A stretch of 64,000 nucleotides of DNA, taken from NCBI GenBank assembly GCA_963971535.1, contig OZ020599.1, positions 100,347,480 to 100,411,479 on the forward strand, written 5' to 3'. The stretch is from Notolepis coatsorum. Lineage: Eukaryota; Chordata; Actinopteri; Aulopiformes; Paralepididae. A program made the translations under genes and the position numbers. The notes below the pieces were generated by a model, which worked only from the letters and a program-made list of their open reading frames with translations, had not been told where the DNA came from and searched no databases. Positions 53,069-63,296 of the stretch are shown in pieces (the first letter of the stretch is position 1; the number at the start of each line of letters is the position of its first letter).

Positions 53069-53740
53069 CCTCTCTACTATTAGGCTCATTACAGTTCCAT
53101 CATCTCTACTATTAGGCTCATTAACAAACAGACAGTTCCATCCTCTCTACTATTAGGCTCATTAACAAACAGACAGTTCCATCCTCTCTACTATTAGGCT
53201 CATTAACAAACAGTTTCATCCTCTCTACTATTAGGCTCATTAACAAACAGTTTCATCCTCTCTACTATTAGGCTCATTAACAAACAGTTTCATCCTCTCT
53301 ACTATTAGGCTCATTAACAAACAGTTCCATCCTCTCTACTATTAGGCTCATTAACAAACAGACAGTTCCATCCTCTCTACTATTAGGCTCATTAACAAAC
53401 AGACAGTTCCATCCTCTCTACTATTAGGCTCATTAACAAACAGAAGCAGTTTCATCCTCTCTACTATTAGGCTCATTAACAAACAGAAGCAGTTTCATCC
53501 TCTGCTATTAGAGTCCTTAACAGAGACAGTTTCATCCTCTCTGCTATTAGGCTCATTAACAAACAGAAGCAGTTTCATCCTCTCTGCTATTAGAGTCCTT
53601 AACAGAGACAGTTTCATCCTCTCTGCTATTAGAGTCCTTAACAGAGACAGTTTCATCCTCTCTGCTATTAGAGTCCTTAACAGAGACAGATTCATCCTCT
53701 CTGCTATTAGGCTCATTAGTCCTTAATAAACAGAACCCCA
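53069..53740. repeat. Minisatellite, 36-41-bp units
   Basis: About 17 units built from CATCCTCTCTACTATTAGGC, TCATTAACAAACAG and optional ACAGTTC or AAGCAGTTT. Toward the right a variant with TGCTATTAGAGTCCTTAACA takes over. The minus-strand repetitive ORFs here are by-products. The array begins directly at the right end of the DIRS element. Confidence 0.9.
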
Positions 53741-54067
53741 TGAAACCCCCTTGCCCCCTCCACCTGGAAGAACTGGACCTGTTGTGCAACAATAAAGAAC
53801 ATCTATATAATCTGCGTTCCAAACAGTATGGCCTAATTATAGTTTCACTGGAATTACGTTGCTAGGGAACAGTCTGGACACAAACGTATGTCCCGTCAAC
53901 TATTGCATTAGTAAACACTGCAACATGAAATAAACTTGGATCATTTTAGAATGCTATTGTTGTCACACATAATTCTGAACACCGTAAATACAATACACGG
54001 CGTAATTGCTTATGAATAAAGCTTATGTATTCCCTATAGATGCAGCATGTGTGTGTTGTACACTTAC
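53741..54067. other. Intron-like, no element recognised
   Basis: Lies downstream of the GCAP2-like exon donor on the minus strand. No second exon of that gene is visible here. Confidence 0.4.
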
Positions 54068-54265
54068 TCCATTTGTGTCAGAGGCTAGAAACATGTTTCT
54101 ATAATAGTCTGCAGCCTCCTTGTTATCCTGAACGCAGAAGAAGCCCTTGCACTTGTGCATGAAGAGTGTTCCACTTGGACATTCCACCGCAAACATCTTA
54201 TACCATCCCTGCAGCTCAGCCGCGTCGATCTCCTGGTCACACTCCTCAGTTAGACGCTGGCCCAT
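54068..54265 (-). pseudogene. guca1b: GCAP2-like first coding exon, orphan
   Basis: Guanylyl cyclase-activating proteins are EF-hand sensors that switch photoreceptor cyclases with calcium. The minus-strand ATG at 54265 opens [10 protein letters not shown] (Gly2 for myristoylation), then [20 protein letters not shown] (the CPxG of the silent first EF hand) and [13 protein letters not shown], and ends ASDTNG at a perfect GTAAGT donor, the usual GCAP intron position inside EF2. The exon is exactly 66 codons. Several normally conserved residues are altered, apparently Phe and Gly positions in MHKCKGFFC and NMFLASD. No later exon is seen on the minus strand down to about 44 kb. A live gene with huge introns cannot be excluded. 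Confidence 0.8.
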
Positions 54266-55084
54266 TGTCAAATCACTTCAGGTAAGACAGGGTTATCTCA
54301 TATCACGTCGAAACTATTATGTCAAAAACCCGCTTTAGCATTTCTCGCAGGTTGACTCTGCCAGTCCTCACAATAAAAAGCCTCTACATTGGGCAATATA
54401 TTTAATCCTTTGTCCTCAACTACCTATTAACTTAATGAAACTTAATTTTTTTGTACACTTAAAAAAAAGACAAGAAACAAAATGAAGCAAAGCACATTGA
54501 AGGTGAATTGATTTCAGATTAGAGATCCACAGGGTGCCAATCCTCCACTAAAAGTGAGCGCGGGACAAGGACCGCTGTGGATCACATGATAACATTGTGG
54601 ATTACAAATCCACACCATTTGTCCAAATCAATTAGTTCAAAGAAAGAACATGAGAGGATTTGCATGTGCCCATCCTTTATGAGAAGGTTGGTTGGTCCTC
54701 TCTGATGGAGAGAGGCGCAACAAAAGCCCTTGTAAAATTAAGGAACCTATAGGAACCCGTTAGTGACTGGCTGGTCCTTAAAGTCCCCAGAGTTTGCTCT
54801 GAACAGGGTGCATCTGCAGTTTGCTATGATGCCCCTATAGCACAGTTTAAAACATTAATCTCCAACCTTTGTCAATCAATTTGTACATGTTTTCATTGAT
54901 TTGTTATCCCTGCTTTTTGTCTCGTCTTGTTTTTCTTTTTTTGCTTATTTCTGTATGTACACACAAGGTGACTGTAAATGAGGGAAACCTCAGTTGCCTT
55001 TCGAGTTCAAATAAAGGTTTGAAATTAAATGAAATAACAAAGTTAAAATCTACAGAACAAAACAGCTTATTTTTTTTTTATCCA
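54266..55084. other. No gene recognised
   Basis: Upstream side of the GCAP2-like exon on the minus strand, so promoter sequence might be expected here. I see no clear TATA or other photoreceptor element that I would defend. Around 54990-55040 is a LINE-like tail (GAGTTCAAATAAAGG). Confidence 0.35.
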
Positions 55085-55545
55085 CTTTTTCTCTTATTTT
55101 TTCTATTTGTTCTCCCATCCCAATTTCGGGATTCCAATTCTCCCCTCCCCTATCTTGAACGTTGCTCGCATATGCCCCCCACTGGTCGGTTGTAGGGAGG
55201 ATAGAAGCCTTGCGTCACGTGTCCCCTCCGGTACACGAGGAGGCAGCCTGTCACATCTTTTCACCTGCCAGCGCGGACTCTCATTGGCGAGGTGTACCGT
55301 GTGGGAGGCTCACACTACCCCCGTCATTTCCTGTCTCTGACGTGCAGGCGTCCCCCAACCGACCTGTAGGAGTCGCTGTCCACAGCGTCCAGATTACCAC
55401 CCATCGACTTCCACTCGCTGGCTCTGCCAATTGAGCCAGTATGACGGCCGGCACAAGCCGGAGGCAATGCTGACACCCGGATTCGAAACCGGAGTCTCTT
55501 GCATTGGTGACGAGCGCAATCTCCGCTGCGCCACCCAGCCGCCAC
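55085..55545 (-). mobile_element. tRNA-derived SINE, family A
   Basis: The minus-strand head GGCGGCTGGGTGGCGCAGCG (A box) and GGTTTCGAATCC (B box) starts at about 55542. The tail reaches GAATTGGGATCCC-like sequence and GAAATTGGGATGGGAGAAC near 55110. Longer than the copy at 61549. Confidence 0.85.
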
Positions 55546-56346
55546 ACAAAACAGCTTTGTTGAAATGATTTTAGATAATGTGAAGTTTGAGCAAGTGTAC
55601 TATATGATGTAACGTGTATTTGCTTAATAACACTGCAATTGTTATTGTATCGATTCATAATTATATCTGAGATAACACACTATTGTCTTTGACAAAGGTA
55701 AAGCATGCAGAACTAGATCATAATTTTTTTTTAAACTGTGATTTATGAATTATGAAAAATATGTTCCACAACCTCCAGAAAACAGTGCATGATAACATCC
55801 ACTTCCAAAGAGCAAACAACACAACTTGCTTCTCTTGACCCAGAACAAGTGGCGATGTGATCCTGAACACATGAAAGAGACAAAAGGCCGAGCTGTAGTA
55901 TAAAAACACGTGCAACCACATCTAATGTCAGAAAAACACCCGATGAAATCTCTCCGCTGTCTTAGATATTCATGTGGACCAGAGGGGTCATTTAAGCAAC
56001 GTTTTCCCAGATCCTCTGACGGTGATACAAGCCGATGCATCATACGAGCGGAGCATCTGCTAATCCCCTAAACCTCTGGGCCTACTACTATTTATAGCGC
56101 CTTCATTACTCACCGCTCGCTCCCTGCTCCTTTCGCACAGTGAAGCTATTGTAGATGTGTCACAGCCAGTCAGGTTTATAATCAAAAAAAATTGGCCCAG
56201 ACCGGCCCACTATAATCGGTCGGACACTACCCACCAGTACACCATCCTTGCGGTCCCCTTAAATATGCGTACCTACTGTACTATTCCCCCAACCCACTAC
56301 AAAGCTGGGTAGTAAGTGCCATGGACAAGTGTACCAGTGTACTCAC
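55546..56346. other. No gene recognised
   Basis: Unassigned sequence between a SINE and a probable exon. Small open frames on the minus strand have no known domain. Confidence 0.35.
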
Positions 56347-56443
56347 TCGCTCTCGGCTGAATCTTGTTCATAGCAGGCTCAGGATGGGCAAAGTAGTCTA
56401 TAGCCTGTTCATCCCTGTCTCTCTCCTCCACAACCTGGCTTGA
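56347..56443 (-). other. Probable internal exon, gene unknown
   Basis: A strong minus-strand acceptor (ATCTCTCTCTCCTTATGTCTAG) precedes 97 bp with a single open frame: SSQVVEERDRDEQAIDYF then AHPEPAMNKIQPRA, ending at a GTGAGT donor. It lies 2.1 kb upstream of the GCAP2-like exon on the same strand. I do not recognise the protein. Acidic N-terminal half, Pro-rich C-terminal half. Confidence 0.45.
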
Positions 56444-57540
56444 CTAGACATAAGGAGAGAGAGATGATTACAATTAACTGGTACATTCAGGTTCAGAATT
56501 GTTGGAATTCCCTGACAAAGATGTGCAAAAAGCTGTACAATTTAAACAATACCATACTGGTAATGAGCAAATAGTTGTTTATTCAATGAATGCATGGAGC
56601 TGTTCCATCTTATTTAATTTGATACTAACTACTCAGTTCATACAGATTTCAAGTATTCAAATATCAATGATGAATATTGCATAGTTTACACAGTTAATAG
56701 ATCACCTTCTTGTTTTATATTCATGTTCAGAGAGGAGTAATAGTTAGATCTTTGTATGTGATTTATATGGCAATTAAATCAATGGTGTGTTTGTTTGGGG
56801 AGTTTGACCTACAGTTAATGTGCCTACCACGTGAAGGTGCATGCTCAATGGACAGCACAAAAACTATATGTGTAGGTGGAGACTAGAGCTACCACAGATA
56901 GTAATAAGTTATTAAGAGTAAGTAATCCATACCATATATATCCTAATAGTTACCTTATTACCATACTTGGCTGAAAATAAACTTTGCTGCCTGTTGTGAA
57001 TGTGTTTTTCCCTGTAGGCTAATACATAAGTAGGCATACATTTTTGCAGTTGAGCAAAAATTAGCAGTTGAGTAGGCTATATGTGCTGTGTTTTTATGTC
57101 TTCCATCGAGGACCACCTTGGAAATAAGTGTTTTAATGAATGCTTTTAGGTGATATCCTCAGGAATACAAATTGGTCAAGATCATTTGTTTTTATGATGC
57201 GTTTTTAATTTCCAAATAAATCTAAAAAAATCAGTTTTTGCAGTTGAGCTACAGGTGTTGTATATTATACAGCCTTTTCATGCATCTTTATCAAGGGAAC
57301 TTAGGGAACCCTTATCCTAATGATTTAAAAAATAATATTATGATGATACGATATGGACCTAGTAGTTGGGTCATCTGTGGCACTTCGTTTCTCAATGGAT
57401 TTGTCATCTAGGAGGATTAATAAACTAATTTAGCCGGGGTGTATTCTTTTTTAAAAGGCGGAGAAAATTCGTGAGAGACCAAAATCCAAAATAGCTGCCA
57501 TGGAAATTAACTTTTTAATGGTTTGACCTACAATGATGCA
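56444..57540. other. No gene recognised
   Basis: AT-rich, intron-like. A duplicated phrase TTTTTGCAGTTGAGC occurs at 57040 and 57234. Nothing else stands out. Confidence 0.4.
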
Positions 57541-57549
57541 CAATACATG

Positions 57550-57935
57550 GTACCAGCCCCCTCTCAGTCATGTACCAGCCAGCCCCCTCTCAGTCATGTA
57601 CCAGCCTCCTCTCAGTCATGTATACCAACCCCCTCAGTCCTGTATACCAGCCCCCTCTCAGTCATGTACCAGCCCCCTCTCAGTCATGTACCACAGCCCC
57701 AACTCAGTCATGTACCAGCCCCCTCTCAGTCATGTACCACAGCCCCCTCTCAGTCATGTACCACAGCCCCCTCTCAGTCATGTACCACAGCCCCATCTCA
57801 GTCATGTACCAGCGCCCTCAGTCATGTACCACAGCCCCCTCAGTCATGTACCACAGCCCCATCTCAGTCATGTACCACAGCCCCATCTCAGTCATGTACC
57901 AGCCCCCCTCTCAGTCATGTACCTGCTCATCTGGT
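57550..57935 (+). repeat. Minisatellite, ~21-24-bp units
   Basis: About 17 units of CTCTCAGTCATGTACCAGCC with an optional ACA (GTACCACAGCC). All three + frames are open over much of it because units lack stops, so no protein is annotated. Confidence 0.9.
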
Positions 57936-58069
57936 AAGAGATGAGATTGGGCCAGCCCAGTGTCAGTCAGTAGTGGGCCGGTCGTTGACCAAACTTAATT
58001 TTTTTTTTTAAATGTCTTTATAAATAATTTTTAATTTTTAATAGTTACAAATAGTTACCTCATAGCTGG

Positions 58070-58456
58070 CTACGGCCATGACGGTACACAAAAACCACGG
58101 TTCGGTACGTACCTCGGTTTTGAAGTCACGGTTTGGTACGGGTTTTCGGTACAGTGGGGGAAAGTTTGGCTTTCCATGTTCCACTCAGGGGTGATGCAGT
58201 GTGCAGTAACTAATTGTACTTGTAGGGCTCTCAACGAATATTCTATATTGAAATTAATAATCGACTTGTAAAAAAAATAAAAAAAATTTAAAGAAATTAT
58301 ATTAGATTGTGAAAAAAACAGCCCCCGGTGGGCGGTCGTTAGCGGTTAACATACCGTTGTATTCGTTCGGTACACTACACAGCCGTTCGGTATGGTACCG
58401 TACGGTACACACTGAAACGGTTCGGTACGGATATGTGTACCTTTACACCCCTATAG
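58070..58456. mobile_element. hAT-like MITE with GGTACGG-rich ends
   Basis: The right end GTGTACCTTTACACCCCTA is the complement of a TAGGGGTGTAA hAT-like terminus. The subterminal regions on both sides are rich in CGGTACGG/CGGTTCGGTAC. The left end is diverged and no target duplication was found. Confidence 0.6.
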
Positions 58457-58879
58457 AATACTGTTAGGCACAGACAAAACCTGCAGGAGAAACTACTTAG
58501 GCTACTTTCATACTGCAAGATGTATTGCTCAGATACATAATTCTTTAAATGTGGCCAATATCAGATTCCTGCTCCTGAACTGACCTGCATGCGTAATGCA
58601 CAATAACGATGATGGGCATAAACATGGAGGACACTGAAGTCACAGTTTATGGTTTAATTAATTTAATGCAGTGGGGGCCAGCTAATTGAAGCAAATGAGA
58701 CCAGCCTGATTGATCTTTCATCCAGGGGCGTGCACAGGCAATTTGGGGGGGGGGGGGCCCAAGTGTGGGGGGGGGGGGGGGGTGCATGCGGGGTACTTTC
58801 TAAATTGATAAGGCCTACTCTATTCGTGGATAGTAGTATACAACTAACCTTCTTACTGTCATGCACTCTTCCTAATATA

Positions 58880-59022
58880 CTAACATATCGACACTGCAGC
58901 ACTAAAGTTTTAACACTTTGATGAACATCGTTACCCAGTTGATAAAAGTTGTACCCTTCCTGCTGACTTGTCATACAAAACTTGTAAGTCGCTTCGGATA
59001 AAAGCATCAGCTAAATGACTAA
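58880..59022 (+). mobile_element. L2/SINE 3' tail fragment
   Basis: GATGAACATCGTTACCCAGT, CTTGTAAGTCGCTTCGGATA and AAGCATCAGCTAAATGACTA match the tails at 62165-62280 and, inverted, 59795-59900 and 60075-60130. The inner hAT inserted at its 3' end. Confidence 0.7.
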
Positions 59023-59137
59023 ATGTATACTAGGGCTGACCCAGATTAGTCGACTAATCGATCGAAAGGAGCCGTAGTCGACTGCCAACCTCTTAGCCGA
59101 ATGCAAATAAATAAATAAAAATAATGTATAATATAAG

Positions 59138-59585
59138 GGCGGCTGGGTAGCCCAGCGGACCAAGCGCCTGCCTACCACTGCAGAGACACTGGTATCGAAT
59201 CCAGCTGTCAGCGGTACCTCCGGCTTGGTCGGTCATCCATACTAACACAATTGGCAGTGTTAGCAGGTGGGAAGCCGGTGGGGTGTGTATCCTGGTCATT
59301 GTAAACAGCGACTCCTACAGGTCGGTCGGGGCACCTGCTCAGCGAGGAAGGGAACTGGGGGAAGTAGTGTGATCCTCCCACGCGTTACGCTCCCCCAGTG
59401 AGTCCTCGCTGTCAGGTGAAAAGAAGCAGCTGGCTGACTCCACATGTATCGGAGAAGACATGTGATAGTATCTATCAACCCTCCCTAGGCCGGCAAGTGG
59501 GGGGGAAATGCGTGCAACGACCAGGAAGGGAATTGGCATAACGACTAAATTGGGATGGGAGAAAAATACAGAAAAAAGGGGGCGA
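59138..59585 (+). mobile_element. tRNA-derived SINE, family A, near full length
   Basis: Head GGCGGCTGGGTAGCCCAGCG and GGTATCGAATCC. Body with ACACAATTGGCAGTGTTAGC, GACTCCTACAGGTCGG and GAGGAAGGGAACTGGGG. Tail GGAATTGGCATAACGACTAA then ATTGGGATGGGAGAAA. About 445 bp, the most complete copy in the window. Confidence 0.85.
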
Positions 59586-59794
59586 AAAAGTCGATACAAA
59601 AATAATAAAATGTATAATATATATATATATATTTTTATTCTTTCCAAAAGCAACAAGGCCTAGAAGTGTGGCTAACGCTAATGGCGCGCATACCAGAGGC
59701 TAACTGCCTAAGAAAACGGGCACAGAGGCACTGAAAGAGGATTTCACCCATCTAATGAACACACTAGACTAGACAAATATGAAGATGTACATTA

Positions 59795-60789
59795 CATTTA
59801 GTCATTTAGCTGACGCTTTTATCCAAAGCAACTTACAAGTTCTGTATGACAATTCATGAGGAAGGGCACAACTCTATCAGCTGAGTAACAATGTTCATCA
59901 AAGTGTTGAGTGCTACAGTGTAGGTTAGTATATTAGGACAAGTGCATGACAGTAAGGTTAGTTAGGGTTAGATTATAATTTTTTTAGATAATGGTTGAAG
60001 AAGTGCGTCTTTAGTCGACGGCGAAAGATTGGACGGGTTTCTTGTTGTCCTAACTGTGGTGGGTAGTTCGTTCCACCATTTACATTTACATTTAGTCATT
60101 TAGCTGACGCTTTTATCCAAAGCGACTTACAAGTTCTGTGGGGCAAGGACTGAGAATAGGCGGCTTCTCCTTGATGACCCTCCCAGAGCTCGGATAGGAG
60201 TGGGTCTGAGACGGCCAGAAGATGCAGAGAGTAGGGGTCTTGAGGGTGTGTAGTTAGAGACCATTGCCTGGAGGTAGGCGGGAGCGGCCTTGAAGCAGAT
60301 TCGTGCGGCAATGGGGAGCCAGTGCAGGTCCCTAAGAAGTGGGGTGACATGGGCTGACTTCGGTAGGTTTGAGATCAGGCGGGTCGCTGCGTTCTGAATG
60401 AGCTGAAGAGGCTTGGTGGCAGTGGCCGGAAGGCCAGCAAGCAGTGCGTTGCAGTAGTTGAGGCGGGAGATGATTGTTGATTGGACGAGGAGTTGGGTGG
60501 CTTCTTTTGTGAGGAAGGGGCGGATGCTTCCGACGTTGCTCAGGAGGAATCGGCAGGTTCTGGTTGTCGCTGCGATGTGAGCGGAGAAGTTCAACTGGTC
60601 GTCGAGGACAACACCAAGGTTCTTGGCGGTCAGGGACGCGGTCACAGCTGCATTCTCGACTGTGATGGAAAGGTCAGTCAGGGGGAGGATTTGGCTGGCA
60701 GGTGGAGCAATTCTGTTTTGCTCAGGTTCCGTTTGAGGTGGTTGGTCGTCATCCAGGCGGAGATGTCGGACAGACAGGCCGAGATCCAC
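59795..60789 (-). pseudogene. L2-type LINE C-terminal region and 3' tail
   Basis: The minus-strand coding part (60789 to about 60127) has ITVENAAVTASLTAKNLGVV, LDDQLNFSAHIAATTRTCRF, ATQLLVQSTIISRLNYCNAL and HVTPLLRDLHWLPIAARI. The 3' tail ends CTTTGGATAAAAGCGTCAGC near 60075. A second tail follows at 59795-59900. The frame is open over 200 codons but lacks the RT core. Confidence 0.8.
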
Positions 60790-61344
60790 TCAGAGACGTG
60801 GATATGAAGATGTATCCATCAGTGGACCAATTGCATGCTTTCGCAGAGGACAAGAAGCCTTCAGTCGACTCCTTCAGACATTAAGCACCCCCCACAGCCC
60901 AAATGGAATGATACAAAAATATGAATAATTATTTTATATTTCTTTGCATTCTTTGGGGTAGTCTACTACTAGTCGACTATCTGCAAATTTCGGCCAATCA
61001 AAGTCGACTATACAAATCCATAGCCGATGTCAGCCCTAATGTATACATTTCCGTCTTCATATTTGAAAAAAAGTGCACTTGGGGCAAAAGGGCAGGGGCT
61101 CAAGCCCCCCTTCAGCCCTATCTGCGCACGCCACTGCACACCAGTCATTGTGGTTGCAGGTAAAGCCCTGACCTCACACTCCTTATCGTAGGTAATCTTC
61201 TGACGACAGGTTTCATAGGGATAGTGATAAGTACTCTAATGCCTAGATGTGCCAAGGCCATCCGACGACTCCCTGCATGTGTTACATCCTAAGTAACAGG
61301 ATTGAAATAGGAGGTTGTAGAGTTGCAAACTAGCTTTAGCCATT

Positions 61345-61447
61345 TCACTACCACTACAGAAGGTTAACCTTTCACTACCACACTACAGACGGTTAACCTT
61401 CTGTAGTGAAAGGGTTAACCCTTTGGTAGTGATAGTGAAAGGGTTAA
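61345..61447. repeat. Palindromic GGTTAACC minisatellite
   Basis: CACTACAGACGGTTAACC and GGTTAACCTTCTGTAGTG alternate in both orientations, giving a fold-back unit of about 100 bp. Same family as 15333-15483. Confidence 0.8.
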
Positions 61448-61548
61448 AACAACTAAAGTATTCTGCCATATGCAGGAAAACAACACAAGTATTGTTGCTA
61501 CATTATATACTATCTAAAAAAAAAATATAAAAAAATAAACCACCAGGA

Positions 61549-61800
61549 GCGGCTGGGTGGCGCAGTGGGCAAGGCGCTCGCCACAACGCAGGAGATACTG
61601 GTATCGAGCCCAGCTCTCGGTGTTGCTTCCGGCTTGGCCGGCCGTCGTACTAACACAATTGGCAGTGTTAGAGGGTGGGAAAGCCGGTGGGTGGGTCCTG
61701 GTTGTTGTAAACAGCGACTCCTACAGTTCGGTCGTGGCGCCTCCTCAGCGAGGAAAGGATCTAAGGGGGGGTAGTGTGATCCTTCCACACGTTACACCCT
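61549..61800 (+). mobile_element. tRNA-derived SINE, family A, 3' truncated
   Basis: Head GCGGCTGGGTGGCGCAGTGG and GGTATCGAGCCC, body through GACTCCTACAGTTCGGTC and GAGGAAAGGATCTAAGG. It stops at ACACGTTACACCCTC, losing the last third present at 59138-59585. Confidence 0.85.
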
Positions 61801-61820
61801 CTCAGTGGCGTCTATACTTT

Positions 61821-62161
61821 CCGTAGCCGCATTTCTGCAGGACGCTCTCTGATTGGCCGACGTCAGTTTCTACACTGGTTAGGCTTAGGCACTCTTTCGA
61901 AGTAGGTTAAGGTTAGAGTTTGTCTTAGAGCGTGACGGCAAGTTCTTTCGACGGTTAAGCTTAGGCACTCTTTCGAAGTTGGTTAAGGTTAGAGTTTGTC
62001 TTAGAGCATGGCGATAGAACGCCAGGTAGTTTGCAGGCTGTTCGACGCGGAAATGGGCAAAGACACAGCTCGTCACGCGATTGGGCAAACATGTCAGTGG
62101 CCAATCAGAGAGCGTCAGTCAGTGGCCAATCAGAGAGCGTCGTGCAGAAATGCGGCTACGG
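61821..62161. mobile_element. Small DNA element with 38-bp inverted ends
   Basis: CCGTAGCCGCATTTCTGCA then ACGCTCTCTGATTGGCC at the left, inverted at the right with one mismatch. The interior has a 105-bp tandem duplication with GGCACTCTTTCGAAG and GGTTAAGGTTAGAGTTTGTC, related to the MULE-like element at 23666. Near the right end GTCAGTGGCCAATCAGAGAG is duplicated. No matching target duplication. Confidence 0.7.
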
Positions 62162-62164
62162 CAC

Positions 62165-62280
62165 TGTTTGATGAACATCGTTACTCAGCTGAAAGAGTCG
62201 TGCCCTTCCTGCTGACTGGTCGTACAGAACTTGTAAGTCGCTTTGGATAAAAGTGTTCAGCTAAATTACTAAATGTAAAG
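62165..62280 (+). mobile_element. L2/SINE 3' tail fragment
   Basis: GATGAACATCGTTACTCAGC, CTTGTAAGTCGCTTTGGATA and AAATTACTAAATGTAAA match 58900-59022. Confidence 0.7.
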
Positions 62281-62985
62281 GTATCTACCTATGGACAGTA
62301 GGGAGGCTAGATCACAAAATATTTTCAAAAGTAAGCCACCTCTTCACCTTAGCCTTTTAATACACTCTGCCACTTACTCATTACATCCAGACTATTGAGT
62401 ATTATTGTACTGTAAATGAGCTATTTTATGCTAATTCTACAATTATTGCACTGTAAATGAGCTATTTTATTGCACTGCTTTTATTCTGTCTGCACTTTAT
62501 GCATTGATCATTTTATTCTTGTCTATTTTTTGCTCATATTATGTCCGTCTCCATTTCTGCTGTGAAGCACCTTGGCGGCAATTATTGTATGAAGGGTGCT
62601 ATACAAATAAAGTTTATTATTATTATTATTATCTACTTTTGTACTGACTGTGTCGGGACAGTAGTTATTTTGAGTTCACTACTCGAGCAGTTCGTGTAGT
62701 TTGCCTTTTTTTTTTGCCAGTGTCAGTTTGTAGCCTACGGTAATTAAACATTAAAACACCTGCGGCTTATAGTGCGAAAATTACGGTACTTTGGTAACAT
62801 TTCTTGTGACAACCCAATCCCTGGTCTTCTTGATTGTGTTTTGTTTTGTTTTGCTTTTTTTTTTATTATCATTGTTGATGTGCTGGTGTTTTTTCTACGT
62901 TTGTTTTTTACATTGAAAAGCACTTTTGGTGCAACTTCGGTTGATTTTAAATGTGCTATAAAAATAAAGTTGACTTCGTTAATCT
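62281..62985 (+). mobile_element. LINE 3' tails, tandem
   Basis: A first tail ends GTGCTATACAAATAAAGTTT with (TTA)n at about 62630. A second tail ends GTGCTATAAAAATAAAGTTG at about 62975. Between them (62749-62790) is GCGGCTTATAGTGCGAAAAT, a widespread fish MITE fragment. No coding sequence. Confidence 0.6.
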
Positions 62986-63296
62986 TAAAGGGGTAACAAT
63001 ATTATGGGAAATACACTTACCGTCTTCTGTAGAGTCAGACAAGAAGATAAGATACCAATTTCCTCTCTGTGCGTTCATTAGTAAGCTACCCGGCTGCAAG
63101 GTAGGCTATAGCTTAGCACAAATGAATGGAAGCAGATACATAGCGGCTAGCCTAGGTTAAAACTCCAGGAGAGGTGTTTTTGGCTAGCCTTCTACTGAAC
63201 GCACAGTAATCGAGAGGAAATTGGTATCCAATATCTTGTCTGACTCTGGAGAAAGCGCATTTCCCATAATGTTGGCATGTTCCTTTACAGGTAGAA
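62986..63296. mobile_element. Palindromic MITE, relative of 44352-44650
   Basis: Inverted ends with CAATATTATGGGAAAT...ATTTCCCATAATGTTGG, AGTCAGACAAGAAGATA and GGAAATTGGTATC, and an interior AATGAATGGAAGC as in the 44.4 kb copy. More diverged than that copy. Confidence 0.75.

Larger units (their letters stand above)
59031..61038. mobile_element. hAT element, 8-bp TSD, TAGTCGAC-rich
   Basis: Termini TAGGGCTGAC and GTCAGCCCTA. Perfect target duplication ATGTATAC at 59023-59030 and 61039-61046. Subterminal AGTCGAC words are frequent at both ends. It is filled with a SINE (59138-59585) and L2 sequence (59795-60789). No transposase. Confidence 0.9.
58723..61136. mobile_element. hAT-type outer element with nested insertions
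   Basis: CAGGGGCGTGCACAGG at 58723 and, inverted, CAGTGGCGTGCGCAGA at 61136 form a terminal pair. Subterminal CCCAAGTG/CACTTGGGG is also inverted. The adjacent 8-mers do not match. Inside are an L2-tail fragment and a second hAT at 59031-61038, so the outer element itself was only about 400 bp. Confidence 0.6.

Noticed and set aside
53069..53740. Regular repeats resembling a CRISPR array
   Set aside because: Units are contiguous without unique spacers, and the genome is clearly animal. It is a minisatellite.
55470..55545. Functional tRNA gene on the minus strand
   Set aside because: A- and B-box-like motifs belong to a SINE head that continues into the SINE body and has three relatives in the window.
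57523..58011. Three overlapping ORFs of 124-162 codons
   Set aside because: All frames are open through a 21-24-bp minisatellite, which is not evidence for coding.
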